Shown: positions 25,073 to 33,752, counted from the first letter of the stretch. The stretch: 64,000 nt of DNA from Mycolicibacterium sp. ND9-15 (GCF_035918395.1 NZ_CP142362.1:4129501-4193500); one strand, 5' to 3'. The notes: generated by a model not told the origin, from the letters alone. A program made the numbers and translations.

Positions 25073-25492
25073 GTGGACGCCGACAAAGTGCAGATCGCCG
25101 AGGTGTTGATTCGCTACGCGACCGGGATAGACGCCAAGGACTGGGGGCTGTTTCGCACGTGCTGGACCGACGAGGTCGACATCGACTACGGCGACCTGGG
25201 GACCTTCACCGACGCCGACGCCTTCACCACGCTGATGGAGCAGATCCACGGCGGCATGGGCCAGACGTATCACCGCATCTCCAACATCGTCGTCGACGTC
25301 CGGGCCGACCGGGCGACGGCACGGTCCTACGTACACGCCGTGCTGATGGCCGTGCCGGGCGACGCCGGAAGCTGGATCGATGCGCTCGGTCACTACGACG
25401 ACGAACTCACCCGCACCGCGGAGGGCTGGCGGATCGCCAAGCGCACGACGAACATCGCCCGGGTGATGAGCGCGGCCGGCGTGGCGCAGTGA
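25073..25492 (+). CDS. SnoaL-like / NTF2-fold protein
   Basis: A 139-residue protein of the NTF2-like cone fold that includes SnoaL, scytalone dehydratase and ketosteroid isomerase relatives. Recognisable are the N-terminal ADKVQIAEVLIRYATGIDAKDW helix with RTCWTDEVDIDYG, and the central His in TYHRISNIVVDV. Such proteins act as isomerases, dehydratases or hydroxylases on polycyclic or ring compounds. GTG at 25073 is used because a TAGCCT box lies 7 nt upstream; an upstream TTG (25052) with AAGGAG is an alternative. It overlaps the next SDR by GTGA. Confidence 0.8.
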   Translation: MDADKVQIAEVLIRYATGIDAKDWGLFRTCWTDEVDIDYGDLGTFTDADAFTTLMEQIHGGMGQTYHRISNIVVDVRADRATARSYVHAVLMAVPGDAGSWIDALGHYDDELTRTAEGWRIAKRTTNIARVMSAAGVAQ

Positions 25493-26292
25493 CGGCGGAG
25501 TTCACCGCCCGGTACGGACCATGGGCGGTGATTGCCGGGGCGTCGGAGGGTATCGGCGCCGCCGTAGCCGACCAATTGGCCTCGCACGGGCTCAATCTCG
25601 TGTTGATCGCGCGAAACGGCACGCTGCTCGACCAGGTGGCGACCGCGGCGCGTGATCGGTACGGCGTGCAGGTGCACACACTCGTTCAGGACCTGACCGT
25701 GCCGGACATGGTCACGAGGGTCGCGGCGGCCACCGACGGCCTCGACGTGGGGTTGCTCGTCTACAACGCGGGCGCCTCCGACCGCACCGCGACCTTCCTC
25801 GAGAACGAACTCGACTACTCGCTCAACCAGATCGCGCTGGACTGCATCGGGCCGACGGCGCTCGCCCGTCACTTCGGACCGCCGATGTGCGGCCGCGGTC
25901 ACGGCGGCATCGTGATCGTCGCGTCGCTGGCGTGCCTGGCCGGGTCGGCCACGCTCGCGGTGTACTCGGCGGTCAAGGCGTTCCAGCACACGTTCGCCGA
26001 GGGGCTGTGGGCGGAGTTGCGCCCGCACGGCGTGGACGTGTGCTGCACGCCGCTCGGCATGACCTACACGCCGGCGCTCGCGCGGATGGGCGTCGAATAC
26101 GACCCGCACACGCAGATGCGCTCCGAGGACGTCGCCGCCGAGATCATCGCGAACATCGGCAACGGACCCACCTACGTCGTCGGCGATGACAACCGCGCCG
26201 TCGCATCGCAGGTGTGGACGATTGACCGCCGCACGCTGGTCGAGATGATCAGCGCGGCCTCAACCGATTTCGCCGCCAAAAGGAAAGGCTGA
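25489..26292 (+). CDS. Short-chain dehydrogenase/reductase
   Basis: A 267-residue SDR that starts by GTGA overlap with the SnoaL-like gene. The cofactor loop is AGASEGIG (about residues 15-22), NAG is conserved at about 92-94, and the active site reads SLACLAGS with YSAVK (Tyr about 160, Lys 164). The sequence type (GPWAVIAGASEGIGAAVADQLASHG) is the group often annotated as estradiol-17-beta-dehydrogenase-like. Substrate unknown. Directly downstream is a 26-codon remnant of an alcohol dehydrogenase gene. Confidence 0.9.
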   Translation: MTAEFTARYGPWAVIAGASEGIGAAVADQLASHGLNLVLIARNGTLLDQVATAARDRYGVQVHTLVQDLTVPDMVTRVAAATDGLDVGLLVYNAGASDRTATFLENELDYSLNQIALDCIGPTALARHFGPPMCGRGHGGIVIVASLACLAGSATLAVYSAVKAFQHTFAEGLWAELRPHGVDVCCTPLGMTYTPALARMGVEYDPHTQMRSEDVAAEIIANIGNGPTYVVGDDNRAVASQVWTIDRRTLVEMISAASTDFAAKRKG

Positions 26293-26293
26293 C

Positions 26294-26374
26294 ATGCGGG
26301 CGGTGGTGCTTCGCGACGGCAGGCTCGACGTCCGGGAGGCAGCCGATCCGGAACCCGGCCCAGGCGTGTCATGA
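26294..26374 (+). pseudogene. N-terminal stub of a zinc-type alcohol dehydrogenase (MDR)
   Basis: This 26-codon frame starts with ATG one base after the SDR stop, with AGGAAAGG upstream, and encodes MRAVVLRDGRLDVREAADPE followed by PGPGVS and a stop. The pattern MRAVVL...L.VRE..DPEPGPG is the standard first beta-hairpin of medium-chain zinc alcohol dehydrogenases, which are normally about 340 residues. The rest of the gene is missing: at codon 26 the sequence runs straight into the VOC gene, whose ATG overlaps the stop (ATGA). It looks like an in-place deletion scar that left the translational start intact. Confidence 0.7.
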
Positions 26375-26898
26375 CCATTCTGCCGGGGCCGATCCGCCAG
26401 ATCGGCTACGTCGTGACCGACATCGACCGGGCGATCGCGAGCTGGCTCGAACTCGGCGTCGGCCCGTGGTTCGTGATGCGGAACCTGACGCTGACCGCGC
26501 GGTATCGCGGCGAGCCGTGTGAGATCACCCAGTCGCTGGCGCTGAGCAACAGCGGCGACATGCAGATCGAACTGATCCAGCAGGACAGCGAGGCGCCGAG
26601 CATCTTCACCGAATTTCTCGCTGCCGGGGGCGAGGGATTTCATCAGTTCGCATACTGGGCAACCGACTTCGACGCCACCATGCAGGCCGTCGCGCAGGCG
26701 GCCTGGCCGGTCGTCTGGGCAGGCGGCGAGGATGTCGGCACCCGCTTCGCCTACGTCGAACCGCCTGCCGGCCAAGCCCACGTCGCGCAGATCATCGAGA
26801 TCATGGAGCTCACGGAAATCACGAGCGGGATGGCCGCATTCGTGCGCGACGCCGCCGCGAACTGGGACGGCAGCGACCCGATCCGCGTACTCGGTTAG
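26371..26898 (+). CDS. VOC (glyoxalase/dioxygenase fold) protein
   Basis: A 175-residue vicinal-oxygen-chelate protein with the paired beta-alpha-beta-beta-beta modules: IRQIGYVVTDIDRAIASWLE at residues 8-27, MQIELIQ near 66, GEGFHQFAYW near 87, and AYVEPP near 127. Candidate metal ligands are His91 and Glu residues in the QIELIQ strand and C-terminal half; the first-module ligand is not obvious. Members include methylmalonyl-CoA epimerase, glyoxalase I and ring-cleavage relatives. It starts at an ATGA overlap with the alcohol-dehydrogenase stub. Confidence 0.8.
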   Translation: MTILPGPIRQIGYVVTDIDRAIASWLELGVGPWFVMRNLTLTARYRGEPCEITQSLALSNSGDMQIELIQQDSEAPSIFTEFLAAGGEGFHQFAYWATDFDATMQAVAQAAWPVVWAGGEDVGTRFAYVEPPAGQAHVAQIIEIMELTEITSGMAAFVRDAAANWDGSDPIRVLG

Positions 26899-26998
26899 GC
26901 GCCGCGACCTCCACGCGTTCGCGGCGGGTCCGGCTGCGACAGCTCGTTTCGCCGTCGAGACGTCGGGTAGCCGGGGGAGAGCACACCGAGGAGGAACG

Positions 26999-27562
26999 AT
27001 GACCCCAGCCCAGCGTCATGACGTCGTCGACAAAATCGTCAGCGATCACCACGAATTCGAAGACGTGTTCAAAGAGCTCGAGAAGCACGAAGGCGCCGCG
27101 CAGCATCGGCGTGATCTCGTCGAGCATGTGATCGCCGGGATCGTCCGCCACGCCGTGAGTGAAGAACAGTACGTGTACCCCGCGGCTCGGCGGGTCTTGG
27201 AGAACGGCGATGAGATCGTCGAGCACGAAATCGAGGAGCACTCCAAGGCCGAAGAGGTGATGAACGAAATCGAGAAGTGCAACACGGAGGACCCCAAGTT
27301 CGACGAGCTGGTCGACAAGCTGATCGACGACATCCGCCACCACATCGAGGATGAGGAAGAAAATCTGCTGCCCAAGCTGCGGCAGGCGTGCGACAGCGCA
27401 GAGTTGCAAGAGCTCGGTGAGAAGTTCGAGACCGCGAAGAAGATGGCGCCGACCCGCCCGCACCCCATGGCGCCCGACCGTCCGCCGGCCAACAGGATCC
27501 TGGGGCCCGGGGCGGGTTTGGTCGACCGGCTACGCGACGCCCTCAGCGGCCGCAACAGTTGA
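26999..27562 (+). CDS. Hemerythrin-like HHE-domain protein
   Basis: A 187-residue protein with the four-helix HHE cation-binding fold: His pairs and acids in SDHHEFEDVF (about residue 16), HAVSEEQYVYP (about 55), EHSKAEEVM (about 80) and HHIEDEEENLLP (about 115), which together could hold a di-iron centre. The C-terminal 50 residues are a Pro/Arg-rich tail. ATG at 26999 follows a GAGGAGGA ribosome-binding site. Such proteins sense or bind O2, NO or peroxide. There is no obvious link to the surrounding catabolic genes. Confidence 0.88.
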   Translation: MTPAQRHDVVDKIVSDHHEFEDVFKELEKHEGAAQHRRDLVEHVIAGIVRHAVSEEQYVYPAARRVLENGDEIVEHEIEEHSKAEEVMNEIEKCNTEDPKFDELVDKLIDDIRHHIEDEEENLLPKLRQACDSAELQELGEKFETAKKMAPTRPHPMAPDRPPANRILGPGAGLVDRLRDALSGRNS

Positions 27563-27574
27563 CGCGCGGTTCGA

Positions 27575-28291
27575 TTACTTGGAGCGGTTCATCGCCTTCT
27601 CGGCGGCGGCCCAGTGCTCGTCGGACACCCACAGCCGCGCGAACGCGTCGACGGCCTCGTCGGTGGAGGCGCCCTTCATCACGCGCTTGATCTCGCCGGC
27701 CGGCCGGTGGGCGAGCTTGCGGGCGATCGCGCGCCAGTCGTCGTCGAACGACTCCCGCGGCAGCACCCGGTCGATCAGCCCGACACGTTCGGCCTCGATG
27801 GCCGGAAGGATGGTGCCGGTGCCGGCCAGCAGCAGCGCCCTGCTGTAACCGACCAGTTCGGCCAGGCGCTCCGCACCGCCCCACGCGGGCATGATCTCGA
27901 GCGACACCTGGTTGAAGCCGATCTTGATGTCGGCGGCGGCCAGGCGGATGTCGGCCGCCACCGCGAACTCGGCCCCTCCGCCGAGCGCATGGCCGTTGAG
28001 CACCGCGACGGTGACACTGGCGAACGTCGCGATGCGGTCGCACACCGCACGCATCCGCCTGGCCATGGCGGCGGCGTCGGCCTCGGTGCGCAGCGCCGCG
28101 AGCTGTTTGAGGTCACCACCCGACACGAACGCCCGGTCACCCGCGCCCTTGATGACGAGCGCCGTCGCGCCCTCCGCCCCGTCGAGCGCGGCATCCAACT
28201 GCTCCATGGTCTCCGGTGCGATCGCATTGCGCGCCTCCGGCCGGTCGATGGTGATGACCGCCAAGCCGTCGTCCAACTCGAGGTCGACCAT
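27575..28291 (-). CDS. Enoyl-CoA hydratase/isomerase (crotonase family)
   Basis: A 238-residue crotonase. The N-terminal IDRPEARNAI, the oxyanion-hole segments GDRAFVSGGDLKQLA and NGHALGGGAEFAVAADIRLA, and the helix following it are family features. At the usual catalytic Glu positions the sequence reads IKIGFNQVSLEIMPAWGG, so one Glu (in LEIMP) is present and the other is not obvious. The start at 28291 is supported by GGAG upstream; the longer antisense frame through fadD is an artefact. It shares a 90-bp divergent promoter with the acyl-CoA ligase on the right. Confidence 0.9.
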   Translation of the reverse strand: MVDLELDDGLAVITIDRPEARNAIAPETMEQLDAALDGAEGATALVIKGAGDRAFVSGGDLKQLAALRTEADAAAMARRMRAVCDRIATFASVTVAVLNGHALGGGAEFAVAADIRLAAADIKIGFNQVSLEIMPAWGGAERLAELVGYSRALLLAGTGTILPAIEAERVGLIDRVLPRESFDDDWRAIARKLAHRPAGEIKRVMKGASTDEAVDAFARLWVSDEHWAAAEKAMNRSK

Positions 28292-28318
28292 CAAGCGTTC
28301 TCCATTTGCGATATTGGC

Positions 28319-28342
28319 ATTCTCGGATTCAGAGAATAGCAT
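28319..28342 (+). promoter_or_regulatory. Inverted repeat with overlapping -10 box, acyl-CoA ligase promoter
   Basis: ATTCTC (28319-28324) and GAGAAT (28332-28337) form a perfect inverted repeat with a 7-bp spacer. The right arm runs into TAGCAT (28337-28342), a TAnnnT -10 box directed at the fadD gene, so GAGAATAGCAT here matches GAGAATAGGAT at 30074-30084. Confidence 0.5.
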
Positions 28343-28381
28343 CGCCTCGAGTCGGAGGTGCCGTCCGAGTGTGGGGAGTCC

Positions 28382-29989
28382 ATGCGCAAAATCCCGGTCG
28401 AGTTGACCAGACGCTACGAGGAAGAAGGTTGGTGGACGCCCGACACTCTCGGTGAACTGCTGGCGCGAAACCTCGCCGCCAACCCGGAGGCCGGCTTCTG
28501 GGTGCACTCCGACGCCCGCCCGTACACCGGCACGTTCGCCGATGTCGAACTGCGGGCCCGGCGACTGGCTGCAGGTCTGCACAGGCGCGGGGTCGGGCCC
28601 GGCGACGTGGTGGCGCTGCAGTTGCCCAACTGGATGGAGGCCGCGGTCGCGTTCTGGGCGTCCACGTTCCTGGGTGCGGTCGTCGTACCGATCGTGCACT
28701 TCTACGGCCGCAGGGAACTCGGCCACATTCTGTCGACCGCGCGGCCGAAGGTTTTCATCACCGCGCGGGACTTCGGCCGGATGACGTTTGCGCCAGACCT
28801 GGCCGCCGACGTCCCGATCGTCGCCCTGGTGGGGGCCGACGAGCGCTTGCGCGAGGAGCATGTCCACAGTTTCGATGAGCTTCTCGATGACGAACCGATG
28901 GCGGGAACGCTGGCGACCGATCCGGCCGGCCCGGCGCTGATCGCGTTCACCTCGGGGACCACGAGCAACCCGAAAGGTGTTGTGCACAGCCATCAGACGC
29001 TGGGTTTCGAAACCAAGCAGTTGTTGGAGAATTACCCGAGGGACCGCGGCAGGCAGCTCACCGCGGCGCCGGTCGGGCACTTCATCGGCATGGTCGGCGC
29101 GTTTCTCATTCCGGTGCTCGAGGGTGCGGCGATCGATCTGTGCGATGTGTGGGATCCGGGCAAGGTACTCAAACTCATGGAGACCGAGGGCATGTCGGTC
29201 GGGGGCGGGCCGCCGTACTTCGTCACCAGCCTGCTCGATCACCCCGACTGCACGGACGCGCATCGGTCGCGCTTCACCACCGTCGGGCTCGGTGGGTCCA
29301 CCGTTCCCGCGGCGGTGACGCGCCGGCTTGCCGACTTGGGCTTCTTCGTATTTCGGTCCTACGGGAGCACCGAGCATCCGTCCATCACGGGCTCGCGGCC
29401 GACGGCACCGGAGGACAAACGGCTCTACACCGATGGCGATTTACGCCCCGGCGTCGAGATCAAGCTGACCGAAGACGGTGAAATCCTCTCGCGCGGACCC
29501 GATCTGTGCCTGGGGTACACCGACGACGAGCTCACCAAGCGCGCGTTCGACGACGAGGGTTGGTATCACACCGGCGACATCGGTGTGCTCGACGACGACG
29601 GCTACCTCACCATCACCGACCGCAAGACCGACGTGATCATCCGCGGCGGCGAGAACATCTCCGCGCTCGAAGTCGAAGAGGTGCTGCTCGGTATGCCCAG
29701 CGTGGCCGAAGCCGTCGTGGTGGCCGCGACCGACGACCGGCTCGGCGAGCGGGCGGCCGCAGTGTTGCGCGTCCGAGCGGGCTACGTCATGCCGACGCTC
29801 GAGGAGGTGCGCGCCCACTTCAAACAAGCGGGTGTGGCGATCCAGAAGTGGCCCGAGGAACTGCACGAGGTTCCCGAGGGGCAGGACTATCCGCGGACGG
29901 CGAGCGGCAAGGTGCAGAAGTTCCGCGTGCGCGAACAGCTGCGTCAGGACAGCACCGCTGCCCTCGCGAGACGTACACCAGGGTCGTGA
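28382..29989 (+). CDS. Acyl-CoA synthetase (FadD family)
   Basis: A 535-residue adenylate-forming ligase. The phosphate loop FTSGTTSNPKG is near residue 190, the YGSTEHPS motif near 330, YHTGDIGVLDDDGYL near 395, the hinge DRKTDVIIRGGENI near 412 and the C-terminal catalytic Lys in TASGKVQKF near 517. It activates a carboxylic acid to its CoA thioester via an acyl-AMP. ATG at 28382 has GGGGAG upstream. Its promoter overlaps an inverted repeat shared with other island promoters. Substrate unknown. Confidence 0.93.
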   Translation: MRKIPVELTRRYEEEGWWTPDTLGELLARNLAANPEAGFWVHSDARPYTGTFADVELRARRLAAGLHRRGVGPGDVVALQLPNWMEAAVAFWASTFLGAVVVPIVHFYGRRELGHILSTARPKVFITARDFGRMTFAPDLAADVPIVALVGADERLREEHVHSFDELLDDEPMAGTLATDPAGPALIAFTSGTTSNPKGVVHSHQTLGFETKQLLENYPRDRGRQLTAAPVGHFIGMVGAFLIPVLEGAAIDLCDVWDPGKVLKLMETEGMSVGGGPPYFVTSLLDHPDCTDAHRSRFTTVGLGGSTVPAAVTRRLADLGFFVFRSYGSTEHPSITGSRPTAPEDKRLYTDGDLRPGVEIKLTEDGEILSRGPDLCLGYTDDELTKRAFDDEGWYHTGDIGVLDDDGYLTITDRKTDVIIRGGENISALEVEEVLLGMPSVAEAVVVAATDDRLGERAAAVLRVRAGYVMPTLEEVRAHFKQAGVAIQKWPEELHEVPEGQDYPRTASGKVQKFRVREQLRQDSTAALARRTPGS

Positions 29990-30073
29990 TCTGAGGTTGC
30001 CCGACAGCCCTGGTGCAACTCTCGCGAATGCCCGTCGCATAGGGGAGAGGCACGTTGCCAACCGGAGTCCTAT

Positions 30074-30088
30074 GAGAATAGGATTCTC
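30074..30088 (+). promoter_or_regulatory. Perfect inverted repeat around -10 box, amidohydrolase promoter
   Basis: GAGAATAGGATTCTC is a perfect 15-bp palindrome with a 3-bp centre, and contains TAGGAT (30079-30084), a -10 box about 27 bp before the amidohydrolase ATG. The wider site TATGAGAA-N6-TCTC also occurs at 4783-4800. Confidence 0.6.
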
Positions 30089-30110
30089 CCGAGATGAAAA
30101 GGAGTGTTCC

Positions 30111-31301
30111 ATGGGGCAACTGTCACATCGGGTCGACATCCCGTTCCCGCTGTTCGACGCGGACAACCACCTGTACGAGCCGCCGGAGGCGATGACCAAG
30201 TACCTGCCCAAGGAGTACCAGGACATCGTCCAATACGTCGAGGTCAACGGGCGCACGAAGATCGCCATCAAGGGGCAGATCAGCAACTACATCCCGAACC
30301 CGACGTTCTCCGTGGTCGCCAAGCCGGGCGCCTGGGAGGAGTACTTCAAGTTCGGCAACCCGGACGGCAAGAGTAAGCGCGAGCTGTTCGGCGAGCCGAT
30401 GCGGTCGATTCCGGCGTTCTTCGAACCCGCCCCGCGCCTGGAGTTGATGGACGAGCTGGGCGTCGACCGCTCGCTGATGTTCCCGACGCTGGCCAGCCTC
30501 ATCGAGGAGCGGCTGCGCGACGACCCGGTCGCGATCCACGTCATCATCCACTCGCTGAACCAGTGGCTCGACGAGGTGTGGGGCTTCAACTACCAGAACC
30601 GCATCTTCACCACCCCGGTGATCACGCTGCCGATCGTGGAGAAGGCGATCGAGGAACTGGACTGGGCGGTCAAGCGTGGCGCCCGCGCCATCCTGATCCG
30701 TCCCGCGCCGGTGCCCGGGTTCCGCGGTCCCCGCTCGTTCGCGCTGCCCGAGTTCGATCCGTTCTGGGAGAAGTGCGTCGAGTACGACGTGTTCGTCGGC
30801 ATGCACTCGTCGGACAGCGGCTACTCGCGTTACACCTCCGAGTGGGACGGTGCCGCCCAGGAGATGCTGCCGTTCCAGACCAACGCGATGTCCATCCTCA
30901 ACGAGTGGCGCCCAATCCAGGATGCGGTGGCCTCGTGGGTGATTCACGGTGCGCTGTTCCGGCACCCGAAGCTCAAGGTCGGCATCGTCGAGGCCGGGTC
31001 CAAATGGATGTTCCCGCTGCTGGACTCCATGGCCGAGGTCTGGAAGAAGGCCCCCGAGGCCTTCCTGGGCAACCCGATCGAGGAGATCAAGAACCGCATT
31101 TACGTCAGCCCGTTCTACGAGGAGGGCATCGACGACCTGATCAACCTCATCGGCGTGGACCAGGTGCTCTACGGCTCCGACTGGCCGCACCCCGAGGGCC
31201 TGGCGGAGCCGACCCACTACGTGACCGCGCTCGAACACCTTTCGGTCGAGGATCAGGCGAAGATCATGGGCGGCAACCTGGGTCGTCTCGTCACGGTGTG
31301 A
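30111..31301 (+). CDS. Amidohydrolase family 2 protein (ACMSD-like)
   Basis: A 396-residue metal-dependent TIM-barrel protein of the amidohydrolase_2 (ACMSD/LigY-like) group. The first metal motif appears as DADNHLYE (residues 16-23), the active-site His of the barrel is in FVGMHSSDS, and the metal-binding Asp is in YGSDWPHPEGL near the C-terminus. Members carry out decarboxylation, C-C hydrolysis or hydration rather than amide hydrolysis, which suits a ring or side-chain degradation route. AAAAGGAG precedes the ATG. It overlaps the next ligase gene by GTGA. Confidence 0.88.
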   Translation: MGQLSHRVDIPFPLFDADNHLYEPPEAMTKYLPKEYQDIVQYVEVNGRTKIAIKGQISNYIPNPTFSVVAKPGAWEEYFKFGNPDGKSKRELFGEPMRSIPAFFEPAPRLELMDELGVDRSLMFPTLASLIEERLRDDPVAIHVIIHSLNQWLDEVWGFNYQNRIFTTPVITLPIVEKAIEELDWAVKRGARAILIRPAPVPGFRGPRSFALPEFDPFWEKCVEYDVFVGMHSSDSGYSRYTSEWDGAAQEMLPFQTNAMSILNEWRPIQDAVASWVIHGALFRHPKLKVGIVEAGSKWMFPLLDSMAEVWKKAPEAFLGNPIEEIKNRIYVSPFYEEGIDDLINLIGVDQVLYGSDWPHPEGLAEPTHYVTALEHLSVEDQAKIMGGNLGRLVTV

Positions 31302-32767
31302 CGCAACGCTGGGAGACCATCCCCGAGTTGGTCTTGAACGCGGCGGACCGTTTCGGCGACGCGGAAGCTGTCGTCGACGGTCCGCTGCGCTTGTCCTTTG
31401 CGGAGCTGGTGCAGCGAATACGTTGCGCCGCAGGAGCTTTCGCTGATTACGGGCTCGCGAAAGGCGATCGGGCCGCGATCTGGGCGCCGAACTCCGCCGA
31501 CTGGATCGTCGCGGCCTTCGGTCTGCTGGTGGCCGGCGGCGTGCTCGTCCCCGTCAACACGCGGTTCAAACCGGAGGAGGCGGCCGACGTCATCGGCCGC
31601 AGCGGCGCCAAAGCCGTGCTGGTGCAGAAGGGTTTCCTCGGGCTGGACTACGCCCTACCGCCTTCAAAGTCGAGTGAGCCGCCGCCCGTGATCGACCTGG
31701 GGTCGGACTTCCTGTCGAGCGGGTCGCCCTTCGAACGGGAGGTCGACGGCACCGACATCGCCGACGTCATCTTCACCTCCGGTACCACCGGTAGGCCCAA
31801 GGGCGCGATGATGAACCACCGCCAAACGCTTCGGGCGTACGAGGAGTGGGCAACGCTCGCGGATCTCCGCGAGGGCGACCGCTACCTGATGATCAACCCG
31901 TACTTCCACACGTTCGGGCTCAAGGCCGGGCTCATCGCATGCTTCCTACGGGGCGCCACCATGCTTCCGGTGGCCGCGTTCGACGTCGGTCGGGTCGTCG
32001 ATCTTGTTGAGCGCGAACGCATCACGATGCTGCCCGGCCCGCCCACGCTGTACCACTCGCTGCTGAGCGTCGCCGACAAGGGCAGGCTCTCGACCCTGCG
32101 CGCGGGGGTGACCGGCGCAGCCGACATCCCGGTGGAGTTGATCCGCCGCATCCGCGACGAGTTGCCGTTTCAGAGTTTGATGACGGGCTACGGGCTCACC
32201 GAGGCCGGCAATGTGACGCTATCGCGTCCCGGCGACACTCCCGAGGACGTCGCGACCACGGCCGGGCTGCCCTGCGAAGACGTGGAGGTCCGCATCGCCG
32301 CCGACGGCGAGGTACTGGTGCGCGGCTACAACGTCATGCAGGGTTACCTCGACGACCCCGCCGCGACGGCCGATGCCATCGACGCCGACGGCTTCCTGCA
32401 CACCGGTGATCTCGGCGAGTTCACCGAGTCGGGACGGCTGCGGATCGTGGGCCGCAAGAAGGACATGTTCATAGTCGGTGGCTTCAACGCCTATCCCGCG
32501 GAGATCGAGGGGTTCCTGCTCGAACATCCCGCGGTGGCCCAGGCCGCGGTGATCGGAGTGCCGGACGACCGGATGGGTCAGGTCGGGAAGGCGTTCGTCG
32601 TGCGCAATGCCGATTACGACGACGTCACGGGTGAGGACCTCATTTCGTGGAGCCGCGAGCGAATGGCGGGCTTCAAGGTGCCACGCTCTGTAGAGTTCCT
32701 CGACAGCCTGCCGTTGAACGCCACCGGCAAGGTGATGAAGGACCGCCTCGTGAACACTCAGAGCTGA
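31298..32767 (+). CDS. Acyl-CoA synthetase, FadD3-like
   Basis: A 489-residue adenylate-forming ligase starting at a GTG that overlaps the amidohydrolase stop. Motifs: FTSGTTGRPKG near residue 159, YGLTEAGN near 302, HTGDLGEF near 370, GRKKDMFIVGGFN near 385 and NATGKVMKDR at the end. The segment INPYFHTFGLKAGLIACFLRGAT followed by ITMLPGPPTLYHSLL is strikingly like FadD3, the ligase that activates the indane propionate left after sterol ring cleavage. I therefore suspect a polycyclic or terpenoid acid substrate, by similarity only. Confidence 0.92.
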   Translation: MTQRWETIPELVLNAADRFGDAEAVVDGPLRLSFAELVQRIRCAAGAFADYGLAKGDRAAIWAPNSADWIVAAFGLLVAGGVLVPVNTRFKPEEAADVIGRSGAKAVLVQKGFLGLDYALPPSKSSEPPPVIDLGSDFLSSGSPFEREVDGTDIADVIFTSGTTGRPKGAMMNHRQTLRAYEEWATLADLREGDRYLMINPYFHTFGLKAGLIACFLRGATMLPVAAFDVGRVVDLVERERITMLPGPPTLYHSLLSVADKGRLSTLRAGVTGAADIPVELIRRIRDELPFQSLMTGYGLTEAGNVTLSRPGDTPEDVATTAGLPCEDVEVRIAADGEVLVRGYNVMQGYLDDPAATADAIDADGFLHTGDLGEFTESGRLRIVGRKKDMFIVGGFNAYPAEIEGFLLEHPAVAQAAVIGVPDDRMGQVGKAFVVRNADYDDVTGEDLISWSRERMAGFKVPRSVEFLDSLPLNATGKVMKDRLVNTQS

Positions 32768-32912
32768 GCACGGGCACAGCGTGTAAATAGCATTTCCGCA
32801 GGAAACCGACGTTTGCCGGGCGCAGCTTGACGCAGGTATCGTCGCGGCGATTACTCAAAGTGGATAACGGCATTCTCACGAGCAGTGCATGACAGAAGAC
32901 AAGGAGGTCGCT

Positions 32913-33752
32913 GTGCCGTCTTTCAGGCGCCGCGAGTCGGTGATCGACGCGGACAGCGTCGCACAGCCGCCGCAGGATGACCCTGAGCAGCGGTCAGCGG
33001 ACTCGGACGAGGCCTTGGCCCTCGCCGAGGAGGCGGAGGCCGAAGCGGCGGAGGCGGAGGCGCTCGCCGCCGCCGCGCGCGCTCGCGCCAAAGCCCTTCG
33101 CCTTCGCAGGCAGGCCGCCGAGACGCGGGCCTCCGAACGGCCGTCCGAACCGGTGACCGACAATGTCGCCGAACCGGCCGAGGACACCGAACCGGAATCC
33201 GGCGACCCCGCGGCGACCGACGACGCCGACGAAACGGGGGCGCCGCCGAAGCGCCGCCGGATGCCGCGGATCAGGTGGAAGATCGTCGCTGCGGTCTTCG
33301 CGATCGTCCTGACCCTGGCGTTCCTCGCCGCGAGCGGGTACATGGTGTGGCAACACCGGTTGGCGCAACACGAGCAACAGCGCACCGCGGAGTTCACCGC
33401 GGCCGCACGGCAGAGCGTCGTGACGTTGATGTCGCTGAACTTCAACAACGCCCAGGAAGACGTGCAGCGCATCATCGAGAACTCGACGGGCCAGTTCAGG
33501 CAGGATTTCGAGGCGCAGGCCGAGGACTTCACTCAGGTCGCCAAGGACTCCAAGGTGATCACCGAGGTCACGGTCAACGTCGCCTCGCTGAAGTCGGTGA
33601 CCGACAACAACGCCACCGCGCTGGTGTCGGCCACCTCGCGGGTTACCAACACCGCAGGCGCCAATCAGGAACCGCGCTCATGGCGGCTGATGGTGGACCT
33701 GGTCCGGGAGGGTGATCAGATCAAGATGTCGAAAGTCGAGTTCGTACCGTGA
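32913..33752 (+). CDS. Mce-associated membrane protein (Mas-like)
   Basis: A 279-residue single-pass membrane protein: an acidic and Ala-rich, coiled-coil-prone N-terminus (about residues 20-110), a membrane helix (about 122-144) and an extracytoplasmic NTF2-like domain (ARQSVVTLMSLNF, NSTGQFRQDFEAQ, WRLMVDLVREGDQIKMSKVEFVP). This is the architecture of mycobacterial Mce-associated proteins, which stabilise Mce complexes. GTG at 32913 is preferred to ATG 32889 because AAGGAGG (32901-32907) is correctly spaced only for it. GTGA overlap with the next gene. It lies 13 kb from mceF. Confidence 0.85.
   Translation: MPSFRRRESVIDADSVAQPPQDDPEQRSADSDEALALAEEAEAEAAEAEALAAAARARAKALRLRRQAAETRASERPSEPVTDNVAEPAEDTEPESGDPAATDDADETGAPPKRRRMPRIRWKIVAAVFAIVLTLAFLAASGYMVWQHRLAQHEQQRTAEFTAAARQSVVTLMSLNFNNAQEDVQRIIENSTGQFRQDFEAQAEDFTQVAKDSKVITEVTVNVASLKSVTDNNATALVSATSRVTNTAGANQEPRSWRLMVDLVREGDQIKMSKVEFVP

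Noticed and set aside
28844..28864. A further copy of the GAGCGCTTGCGCGA repeat inside the fadD gene
   Set aside because: It differs in the first bases and encodes an in-family DERLREEH segment; it is explained by coding sequence.
27575..29377. A 600-codon minus-strand frame that would fuse sequence antisense to fadD with the crotonase
   Set aside because: Only the last 238 codons resemble a protein family, and a ribosome-binding site plus ATG at 28291 marks the real start.
32872..32877. Single ATTCTC half-site upstream of the first Mas-like gene, as a further member of the island operator set
   Set aside because: No second arm at a sensible spacing and no clear -10 overlap, so it may be chance.
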